This document shows positions 7,634 through 12,888 of a stretch of DNA of 13,536 nucleotides, one piece after another; the stretch's first letter is position 1, and each line of letters starts with the position of its first letter. Source of the DNA: an uncultured Erythrobacteraceae bacterium (GTDB lineage Bacteria > Pseudomonadota > Alphaproteobacteria > Sphingomonadales > Sphingomonadaceae); NCBI GenBank assembly GCA_950071875.1, contig CATMNW010000030.1, forward strand, positions 1-13,536, written 5' to 3'. Position numbers and translations under genes: made by a program. The notes under the pieces were generated by a model. That model was given only the letters and a program-made list of their open reading frames with translations. It made no database searches and had not been told where the DNA came from.

Positions 7634-7894
7634 TTACGGGTGACCCGGGTCCGCGCCCTCGGAAATATCCATCAGCGTCGATTGGTCCACACCGTCCGCC
7701 GGGCCCCCTTCCAGCACGAAGCGCCGGTCGCAGTAACCGCAGTCGACATAGCCGTGCTCGTCGATCTCCAGATAAACCTTGGGATGGCCAAGCGCGGCGG
7801 CACGGTAGTTTTTCCCCGTGCGGATATCGGTTGCACCGTCACACCACACGCGGCGGGTGGTGACCTTGGACACTTCGGGAGGGGGCAGACTCAT
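7634..7894 (-). CDS. CHCC zinc-finger protein (NDUFS6-like)
   Basis: An 86-residue protein with the zf-CHCC pattern: C18 in VWCDG, H37 in GHPKVYLEID, then C52 and C55 in VDCGYCDRRF. This spacing matches the C-terminal zinc-binding domain of the mitochondrial complex I subunit NDUFS6, whose alphaproteobacterial homologs are small proteins of this size. A role as an accessory subunit of respiratory complex I is likely from family knowledge, but no nuo gene is in the window. The N-terminal residues before C18 and the acidic tail after residue 65 are unremarkable. It is divergent from the ABC ATPase gene across 55 bp and heads the minus-strand group with tldD. Confidence 0.88.
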   Translation of the reverse strand: MSLPPPEVSKVTTRRVWCDGATDIRTGKNYRAAALGHPKVYLEIDEHGYVDCGYCDRRFVLEGGPADGVDQSTLMDISEGADPGHP

Positions 7895-7949
7895 GGGTAG
7901 GGCCGATAATGGGTTTGACCGAGCCGCTCAAGAGCCTAGGTCAGCGCGC
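7895..7949. promoter_or_regulatory. Divergent promoter region, CHCC zinc finger / ABC ATPase
   Basis: A 55-bp gap between two divergent starts must hold promoters for both directions or overlap the coding ends. On the plus strand TTGACC (7915-7920) could be a -35 element, but no convincing -10 hexamer follows at standard spacing. The assignment rests on gene orientation more than on motifs. Confidence 0.35.
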
Positions 7950-8888
7950 ATGACCACTCCTCCTGCCATCCGCATCGACAATCTCGTCAAGGAATATGCT
8001 TCGCCCGGACCGGGCGAGCCGCCCAAGCTGGCGTTGAAAGGTGTCAGCTTCAATGTGCCGCAGGGCGGGATTTTCGGTCTGCTCGGGCCCAATGGCGCTG
8101 GCAAATCGACGTTGATCAACATCCTTGCAGGCCTTGTGCGCAAGAGTGGCGGCACTGCGCAAATCTGGGGTTTCGACATCGCCGAGAATACCCGCAACGC
8201 CAAGCGAAGCATCGGCATCGTGCCCCAGGAAATCGTGTTCGATCCATTCTTCACCCCTATCGAGGTGCTGGAGAACCAGGCCGGTTTCTATGGCATCCCC
8301 AAATCGGAACGGCGCAGCGAGGAACTGCTGCGCGCGGTGCATCTCTGGGACAAGAAGGATGCCTATGCACGCACGCTGTCGGGCGGGATGAAGCGGCGGC
8401 TGCTGATCGCCAAGGCCATGGTCCATTCGCCACCCATCCTCGTGCTCGACGAACCGACCGCGGGGGTCGATGTCGAATTGCGTCGCCAGCTGTGGGAACT
8501 CGTCACCGACCTGAACCGCGAAGGGGTAACGGTTGTGCTGACAACCCATTACCTCGAGGAAGCCGAGCAATTGTGCGACCGGATCGCGATCATCAACCAC
8601 GGCGAACTGATCGCAGAAAAACCGACGCGCGATCTCATCGGCATGGCGCGCGAGAAGGTGGTTTCGGTCACGGTGGACAAGGATCTAGCCGGACCGATCA
8701 TGGAAGAAGCCTTCACCAAGGCGGAAGTGCTCGAACCGCGCAAGCTCGAGATCACCTACGACCGCGACAAGGCCAGTGCAGGCCAGGTGCTCGCCATCGT
8801 TCAATCACACGGTTATGCGATCGAGGATGTGACTACGCGCGAAGCAGACCTGGAGGACGTGTTCGTCCAGCTTACGGGCGCAGGGTAG
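7950..8888 (+). CDS. ABC transporter ATP-binding protein (ABC-2 type, YadG-like)
   Basis: A 312-residue cytosolic nucleotide-binding subunit. Walker A is GPNGAGKST (46-54), the Q-loop glutamine is Q93 in VPQE, the signature is LSGGMKRR (143-150), Walker B is ILVLDEP (163-169), and the switch histidine is H200 in LTTH. The C-terminal extension ending DLEDVFVQLTG is typical of ATPases that pair with ABC-2 permeases of the YadG/YadH or DrrA/DrrB type (exporters of drugs, lipids or polysaccharides). The start at ATG 7950 gives a normal N-terminus; an in-frame earlier start at 7818 would overlap the divergent gene. No permease gene adjoins it: downstream is a hairpin-rich spacer and an opposite-strand gene. 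The permease must be elsewhere, and the substrate cannot be inferred. Confidence 0.93.
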   Translation: MTTPPAIRIDNLVKEYASPGPGEPPKLALKGVSFNVPQGGIFGLLGPNGAGKSTLINILAGLVRKSGGTAQIWGFDIAENTRNAKRSIGIVPQEIVFDPFFTPIEVLENQAGFYGIPKSERRSEELLRAVHLWDKKDAYARTLSGGMKRRLLIAKAMVHSPPILVLDEPTAGVDVELRRQLWELVTDLNREGVTVVLTTHYLEEAEQLCDRIAIINHGELIAEKPTRDLIGMAREKVVSVTVDKDLAGPIMEEAFTKAEVLEPRKLEITYDRDKASAGQVLAIVQSHGYAIEDVTTREADLEDVFVQLTGAG

Positions 8889-8892
8889 GTGC

Positions 8893-8914
8893 GCTATCGA
8901 CACCAGTCGATAGC
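8893..8914 (+). terminator. Stem-loop just after the ABC ATPase gene
   Basis: A perfect 9-bp inverted repeat (GCTATCGAC at 8893-8901, GTCGATAGC at 8906-8914) with an ACCA loop starts 4 bases after the stop codon. No U-tract follows, so it may be a 3' stabilising hairpin or a Rho-assisted terminator and not a classical intrinsic one. Confidence 0.45.
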
Positions 8915-8917
8915 TGA

Positions 8918-8936
8918 CGGCGGTGCCATCCCGCCG
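8918..8936 (+). other. Second GC-rich hairpin
   Basis: CGGCGG (8918-8923) pairs with CCGCCG (8931-8936) around a 7-base loop, 3 bases after the preceding stem-loop. It is followed by a C-rich tract. Probably part of the same 3'-end structure; short GC stems are common in DNA of this composition. Confidence 0.3.
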
Positions 8937-9006
8937 CCCCTCCCGGTCACCCGTGGAAGTATCCTGAATGGGAGGCCGGGAGGACCGGCGAACTGACATG
9001 GCAGAG

Positions 9007-9027
9007 GGCCGGACGGATGTCCGGGCC
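9007..9027 (-). terminator. Stem-loop downstream of the small CxxC gene
   Basis: GGCCGGAC (9007-9014) pairs with GTCC-G-GGCC (9019-9027), an 8-bp stem with one bulged G and a GGAT loop. Read on the minus strand it lies about 12 bases beyond the TAA of the gene at 9040-9228. There is no U-tract, so an intrinsic terminator is possible but not certain. Confidence 0.35.
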
Positions 9028-9039
9028 ACATGCAAACAG

Positions 9040-9228
9040 TTACATGAACGCGCGCGGCCCCAGACCGGCATCTTTGACGCGCTGGACCGCCCAAAGATGC
9101 GGCTCGATCTCTTCCATCGGAGCCTTGCAGTTGCGACAGCGCCCAACCTGCTGGCCGCCTGCACGTTTTACATTGTCCTGATCGATGCTGTGCTTGCCGA
9201 CAGCGCAAGCGATACGTCCCAGTCCCAT
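9040..9228 (-). CDS. Small CxxC (zinc-ribbon-like) protein
   Basis: A 62-residue predicted protein. C8 with H13 in ACAVGKH, followed by C31 and C34 in CRNCKAPMEE, form a Cys-His...Cys-x2-Cys arrangement that could bind one zinc ion. The rest (EPHLWAVQRVKDAGLGPR) is ordinary soluble protein sequence. The reasons for preferring this reading over the overlapping open frames on both strands are its balanced composition, the paired metal-ligand spacing, and its position: its start faces nadB and its stop is followed by a stem-loop. Shine-Dalgarno support is weak. I do not recognise a named family; similar short 'C-x4-H...CxxC' proteins are common hypotheticals in alphaproteobacteria. It could be a regulator or adaptor, but no function is claimed. 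Confidence 0.6.
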   Translation of the reverse strand: MGLGRIACAVGKHSIDQDNVKRAGGQQVGRCRNCKAPMEEIEPHLWAVQRVKDAGLGPRAFM

Positions 9229-9364
9229 TCTACGACCCTATTCGTCCCGTTTTGGTTATCCCCTGTCGATTCGCGGCATACTGCGGCAGCAGACCGATAT
9301 TAACCCTGCTGCGCCAAACCGTTCCCTGCTTGCCGCGCAGTGATTGCATGGGCATGACGCCGGC
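9229..9364. promoter_or_regulatory. Divergent intergenic region upstream of nadB with an inverted repeat
   Basis: This 136-bp gap separates the divergent small CxxC gene and nadB. It contains a perfect 7-bp inverted repeat, GCAGCAG (9286-9292) and CTGCTGC (9306-9312), around an AT-richer 13-base spacer, centred about 66 bp before the nadB ATG. It could be an operator or an mRNA hairpin. I could not place a convincing -35/-10 pair. Confidence 0.35.
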
Positions 9365-10951
9365 ATGACAGATACTCTCCATGATGTGCTGGTGATCGGG
9401 TCTGGCGCGGCCGGGCTGACAGCTGCGCTGGCCCTGGCGGAAACCCGGAAGGTATTGGTGCTGGCAAAGGGCGGGCTCGACAGCGGCTCGACCGCCTGGG
9501 CACAGGGCGGAATCGCCGCCGTGCTCGATACCGGCGACACTTTCGAGAATCATATCCGCGACACCATGGTAGCCGGTGCGGGCCTGAATGACCTCGAAAC
9601 CGTGCAGTTCGTGATCGAACGGGCACCTGCTTCGATCGACCGGTTGTGCGAACTCGGCGTCCCTTTCAACCGCGAGGAAGGCGATCTCCATCTCACTCGC
9701 GAAGGGGGGCATTCGCATCGCCGTATCGTCCATGTGAACGATGCGACCGGATGGGCGGTGCAGGCCGCATTGTTGAAAGCGGCGGAAGAAAATCCGAACA
9801 TCACCCTGTTGCCCGGGCAAAGCTGTGTCGACCTTGTTACGGGTCGCAACCAGGTCGAATACTCCGGTTCCGGCCGTGTCTGGGGGGCCTACGCTCTCGA
9901 CGAGGCGAGCGGGAAGGTTGTCACGCACTTGGCGCGCGCAACGGTCCTGGCGGCAGGTGGTGCAGGGCGCGTATACCTCTTTTCGACCGCGCCACGCGGT
10001 GCCACGGGCGACGGGATCGCAATGGCGTGGCGGGCGGGTGCGCGTGTCTCCAACATGGAGATGATGCAGTTCCATCCCACTTGCCTTTACAACCTCGAGG
10101 TCAAGAACTTCCTCATCACCGAGGCCGTGCGCGGCGAAGGCGGCAGGTTGCTGAACCCGGTTACGGGCGAACGCTACATGGAGAAATACGACCCCGAACG
10201 CATGGAGCTGGCACCGCGCGACATCGTGGCGCGCGCCAATGACGACCAGATCAAGCGCTACGGTCTCGATTTCGTCCATCTCGATATCAGCCACCAGCCG
10301 CCCGAATTCGTGGCGGAGCATTTCCCGACGATTCACGAGAAACTTCTGGGTCTCGGCATCGACATGACCAAGGGACCGATCCCGGTCGTCCCCGCGCAAC
10401 ATTATACCTGCGGCGGCGTGAAGATCGGTCTCGATGCCAGAACCGATTTGCCCGGCTTGTGGGCAGCGGGAGAATGCACCGAAAGCGGTCTGCACGGCGC
10501 CAACCGCCTGGCGTCCAATTCGCTGCTGGAATGCTTTGTCTTCGGCGAAGCGGCAGCAAAGGACATCCTGGCGTGCTGGGACAAGCTCGACGATCCGCCT
10601 GAAATCCTGCCGTGGGATGAAAGCCGCGTGACCGATTCCGACGAGGAAGTCGTGATCAAGCAGAACTGGACGGAAATCCGCCGCTTCATGTGGAATTATG
10701 TCGGTATCGTGCGCACCACGAAGCGGTTGGAGCGGGCGGGCAACCGCATCGAAATGATGCGCAAGGAAGTGGAAGACTATTACGGAAGCTTCCGTGTTAC
10801 GACGGACCTCATCGAGCTGCGAAACCTGCTCGATTGCGCGGGCCTGATCGTTTCTAGCGCGCTCAAGCGGGCCGAAAGCCGCGGGCTGCATTACATCATG
10901 GACCATCCGGAAACCGACCCGGTCGCGCGCGATACGGTGCTTGTGCCCTAG
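9365..10951 (+). CDS. nadB: L-aspartate oxidase
   Basis: A 528-residue FAD enzyme that oxidises L-aspartate to iminoaspartate, the first step of de novo NAD synthesis; NadA then condenses it with dihydroxyacetone phosphate to quinolinate. The N-terminal dinucleotide-binding motif is VIGSGAAGLTAA (10-21). STAWAQGGIAAVL, FHPTCLY, HYTCGGV and GLHGANRLASNSLLE are hallmarks that separate NadB from the related SdhA/FrdA. The C-terminal helical domain (ELRNLLDCAGLIV...ESRGLHY) is intact. The start at ATG 9365 puts the FAD motif at the normal distance; TTG 9344 is an in-frame but less likely alternative. nadA and nadC are not adjacent here. The stop TAG overlaps the stop of the convergent PilZ gene. 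Confidence 0.97.
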   Translation: MTDTLHDVLVIGSGAAGLTAALALAETRKVLVLAKGGLDSGSTAWAQGGIAAVLDTGDTFENHIRDTMVAGAGLNDLETVQFVIERAPASIDRLCELGVPFNREEGDLHLTREGGHSHRRIVHVNDATGWAVQAALLKAAEENPNITLLPGQSCVDLVTGRNQVEYSGSGRVWGAYALDEASGKVVTHLARATVLAAGGAGRVYLFSTAPRGATGDGIAMAWRAGARVSNMEMMQFHPTCLYNLEVKNFLITEAVRGEGGRLLNPVTGERYMEKYDPERMELAPRDIVARANDDQIKRYGLDFVHLDISHQPPEFVAEHFPTIHEKLLGLGIDMTKGPIPVVPAQHYTCGGVKIGLDARTDLPGLWAAGECTESGLHGANRLASNSLLECFVFGEAAAKDILACWDKLDDPPEILPWDESRVTDSDEEVVIKQNWTEIRRFMWNYVGIVRTTKRLERAGNRIEMMRKEVEDYYGSFRVTTDLIELRNLLDCAGLIVSSALKRAESRGLHYIMDHPETDPVARDTVLVP

Positions 10952-11298
10952 TCGGGACTGTCCGGACCCTTGCCGATATGCAGGCTGGACGCCGACCAGT
11001 CGCTCCGCAGCATCCAGTCGTCGAGCGCATAGTGGCGCACCACATGCTGGGGAACCGGCTCGAGAAAGAACACGCCGATGCTCTGGCCCAGCTGCCATGC
11101 GACCTGGCCTTGCGCCACGTATCCGGGAAGCAGGGTGATGGTGACCGGCTTACCGATATCGGCAACGATATCGAGGCATTCGATCATGCAGCCCGACGGC
11201 GAAAGGTTACGCATCGAGCATCGCAGGCCGACACCGTCCACGGTGATATTCACGCTGGTCTGCGTGAGATTGCGGCTCTCGCTTCTCCTGTCCGTCAT
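10948..11298 (-). CDS. PilZ-domain protein, likely c-di-GMP receptor
   Basis: A 116-residue stand-alone PilZ domain. Both c-di-GMP contact motifs are present: RSESR at residues 5-9 (RxxxR) and NLSPSG at 31-36 ((D/N)xSxxG), followed by the beta-barrel segments VTITLLPGYVAQGQVAWQ and SIGVFFLEPV. It is cytosolic, and by family it would change partner activity on binding c-di-GMP (motility, surface polysaccharide, cell cycle); no partner is encoded nearby. Residues after about 85 (HVVRHYALDDWMLR...) form a short C-terminal tail outside the core barrel. Its stop codon lies inside the last codons of nadB on the opposite strand (shared CTAG). A 10-bp palindrome GAATCGATTC (11299-11308) sits directly before the ATG. 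Confidence 0.9.
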   Translation of the reverse strand: MTDRRSESRNLTQTSVNITVDGVGLRCSMRNLSPSGCMIECLDIVADIGKPVTITLLPGYVAQGQVAWQLGQSIGVFFLEPVPQHVVRHYALDDWMLRSDWSASSLHIGKGPDSPD

Positions 11299-11483
11299 GA
11301 ATCGATTCCCGCCATCCCGGCCCCACCAGATGCGGGATGAACTGCCCCGGCCGGAAGCGCTTGTATGCGCGCGACAAAACTTAGGCTGGATTCACGTCTG
11401 ATTTACCATGTGTGCCACGGCGCGATACTTCGCGATGGACAATGCGCCCGAATTCCGGTGAATTTGGAGCGAGGTATTCCAAC

Positions 11484-11489
11484 GGGGAG
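11484..11489 (+). promoter_or_regulatory. Shine-Dalgarno fixing the GTG start of the alpha/beta hydrolase
   Basis: GGGGAG precedes the GTG at 11497 by 7 bases. This supports the GTG start over an upstream in-frame start at 11365, which would add 44 residues of non-family sequence. Confidence 0.65.
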
Positions 11490-11496
11490 ACGATAC

Positions 11497-12393
11497 GTGC
11501 CGAAGGCAAAAGCAAACGGGATCGAACTTCATTATGAAGAGCATGGCGATCCTTCGCACCCTCCTATGCTGCTCATCATGGGGTTCGGCGCGCAGCTGAC
11601 CCTCTGGCCCGACGAGCTGGTCGAGGCGCTGGCAAGCCACGGCTACCGTGTTATCCGTTACGACAATCGCGATGCCGGCCTCAGCCAGAAGTTCGACGGT
11701 GTGAAGGCGCCGGGCATCGTCAGGATGACGTTGATGTCGAAGATCGGCCTGACGCCCAAGGTGCCCTATACACTTGCCGACATGGCGGATGACGGTGCGG
11801 GCCTGCTCGACGCGCTGGGCATCGACAAGGCGCATATCGTAGGAGCGAGCATGGGCGGGATGATCGCCCAGCATTTCGCTTCCCGCCATGCGCAGCGCTG
11901 CCTTTCGCTGACCTCGATCTTCTCGACCACCGGCAATCCGAAACTTCCGCCGGCAAGGCCCGAAGCGATGAAAGCGCTGGTAACCCGGCCGCAGAGCACC
12001 GACGAGAAAGTGCTGGTCGATCACGGTATCCATGTTGCGCGTACGATCGGCTCCCCGGGCTATCCGTCCGATGAAGAGCGCCTGCGCGAGCGCACGACCG
12101 CCAGTGTCCGCCGCAGCTTCTATCCCGAAGGTCCCACGCGCCATCTGTCCGCCATCGTTGCCGACGGGGATCGCCGGCCGATGCTCGAATCGATTACAGT
12201 CCCCACGCTGGTGCTGCATGGCGAGGATGATCCGCTGGTTCCGTGCGAAGGCGGCCGGGACACTGCCGCCTGCATTCCGGGCGCCAGGCTTAAGACGATT
12301 CCGGGCTGGGGCCACGACCTTCCGCTCGAACTTGTCGACGAGCTGGCCGATGCGATCGCAAGCCATGCCGGATCGGCTGCCGCCACGGTCTAG
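11497..12393 (+). CDS. Alpha/beta hydrolase
   Basis: A 298-residue alpha/beta-hydrolase-fold enzyme. The catalytic triad is readable: nucleophile S118 in GASMGG, acid D245 in HGEDDPLVP, and H273 in GWGHDLP. The oxyanion-hole region is IMGFGAQLTLW near residues 27-37, and RYDNRDAGLS (54-63) is a conserved strand/loop often seen in this subgroup of esterase/epoxide-hydrolase-like proteins. A cap region lies between about 140 and 215. There is no signal peptide, so it is probably cytosolic. Possible activities include esterase, lactonase, or a hydrolase of aromatic or terpenoid intermediates; nothing nearby narrows this. The gene is divergent from PilZ across about 198 bp and is followed by the long non-coding region before nrdA. 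Confidence 0.92.
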   Translation: MPKAKANGIELHYEEHGDPSHPPMLLIMGFGAQLTLWPDELVEALASHGYRVIRYDNRDAGLSQKFDGVKAPGIVRMTLMSKIGLTPKVPYTLADMADDGAGLLDALGIDKAHIVGASMGGMIAQHFASRHAQRCLSLTSIFSTTGNPKLPPARPEAMKALVTRPQSTDEKVLVDHGIHVARTIGSPGYPSDEERLRERTTASVRRSFYPEGPTRHLSAIVADGDRRPMLESITVPTLVLHGEDDPLVPCEGGRDTAACIPGARLKTIPGWGHDLPLELVDELADAIASHAGSAAATV

Positions 12394-12479
12394 CGGTCCG
12401 GTTTCCACTCTGGCGAAGGCCTTCAGCGGATTCGAAAATTGCGCGCCCGGATTCAGAAGATTCACAAGCCGGAAACGCA

Positions 12480-12502
12480 TTTTTTGCCCGCAAAATTTTT
12501 TT
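12480..12502 (+). terminator. Weak terminator-like T-rich inverted repeat after the hydrolase gene
   Basis: TTTTGC (12482-12487) and GCAAAA (12490-12495) are complementary with only a CC spacer and are followed by seven Ts (12496-12502). The stem is AT-rich and the loop too tight to be a strong intrinsic terminator. It is the best candidate I see for the end of the hydrolase transcript. Confidence 0.3.
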
Positions 12503-12688
12503 CACGGATTCATTTTCCGTCTTGCGCTGCAGCAAACCCCAGCTTGGTCCACGCGTCGCGGCGTTGCAGCAAGGTAGGACACTGATGTTCTCGCGGTGAA
12601 ACGGTACTTAAATCTTTCTTCACCCTCTTGCCTCCGAGTCCGACCTGATTCAGTATCTAGTGGTCGGTTACCCGGGGGTACCCACAAG

Positions 12689-12800
12689 ACCTAGCGATTG
12701 CCGTCTGGCTTCCCATATAGGAGGGCCAGGCGCTTCCACGCCGGGCTGTGGGGAAAAAGGGGATAAGTTTTCACCCCTTCGACCGGCGAAATTGCTAGGT
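12689..12800 (+). promoter_or_regulatory. Candidate structured RNA element upstream of nrdA
   Basis: A closing stem of about 15 bp pairs ACCTAGCGATTGCCG (12689-12703) with 12784-12800. It is contiguous except for a 2-base GA bulge (12788-12789) and one G-U wobble (12696/12793). Inside are CTGGC/GCCAG with TCC/GGA (12705-12729), GGCG/CGCC (about 12729-12742), and GGGGAAAA paired with TTTT-CA-CCCC (12750-12777). The wobble is a pair only on plus-strand RNA, which favours a plus transcript. No known riboswitch core was recognised. It could be an nrdA leader or a small RNA; chance pairing in GC-rich DNA is not excluded. Confidence 0.4.
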
Positions 12801-12822
12801 GGGATGGAGCGCCCGCCGACTC

Positions 12823-12837
12823 GAACAATTGCGGAAC
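12823..12837 (+). promoter_or_regulatory. Putative LexA (SOS) box upstream of nrdA
   Basis: GAAC (12823-12826), exactly 7 bases, then GAAC (12834-12837). This is the reverse complement of the direct-repeat SOS box GTTC-N7-GTTC used by LexA in alphaproteobacteria such as Rhizobium, Rhodobacter and Caulobacter. It lies about 51 bp before the nrdA ATG, a normal place for a LexA operator, and suggests derepression of nrdA on DNA damage. It is a single site judged by eye. Confidence 0.55.
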
Positions 12838-12888
12838 ACCCGCCGCCCGAAAGCCGGGTGGCGACACAGAAGAAGGGCGGGGCACACC

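Larger units (their letters stand above)
12394..12888. other. 495-bp non-coding region upstream of nrdA
   Basis: No convincing gene is present here; open frames on either strand have compositions typical of out-of-frame GC-rich DNA. The left part (12420-12520) is AT-rich for this genome. It holds two T-runs (12480-12485, 12496-12502), a weak TTTTGC/GCAAAA inverted repeat, and three copies of CGGATTC (12427, 12448, 12505). The right part carries a long interrupted inverted repeat enclosing several hairpins (12689-12800) and a GAAC-N7-GAAC site (12823-12837). Confidence 0.7.

Noticed and set aside
8894..9208. A 104-codon minus-strand open frame with several Cys
   Set aside because: It overlaps the preferred 62-residue gene in another frame. 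The Cys are irregularly spaced and the frame passes through the stem-loops.
8968..9303. A 111-codon plus-strand open frame over the small CxxC gene
   Set aside because: Its composition is Arg/Thr/Ala-rich with no motif, and it runs over hairpins and the nadB upstream region. The minus-strand reading at 9040-9228 has better protein character.
9230..11098. A 622-codon open frame on the minus strand across nadB
   Set aside because: It is antisense to an unmistakable nadB, and its translation is rich in Arg/His/Gly with no recognisable domain. Long antisense frames are expected in GC-rich codon usage.
11392..12480. A 362-codon minus-strand open frame across the hydrolase
   Set aside because: A shadow of the alpha/beta hydrolase; no motifs and atypical composition.
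12649..12664. A possible NrdR box before nrdA (minus-strand CCACTAGATACTGAAT)
   Set aside because: It matches the ACACWATATATWGTGT consensus at only about 11 of 16 positions, and no second box was found about 31 bp away, whereas real NrdR sites come in pairs.
12748..12777. DnaA-box-like words (TGTGGGGAA, GGGGATAAG)
   Set aside because: Each differs from TTATCCACA or its complement at two or more positions; together they are better explained as parts of a hairpin.
12660..12888. A cobalamin riboswitch ahead of ribonucleotide reductase
   Set aside because: No B12-box or conserved cobalamin core sequence could be found on the plus strand.
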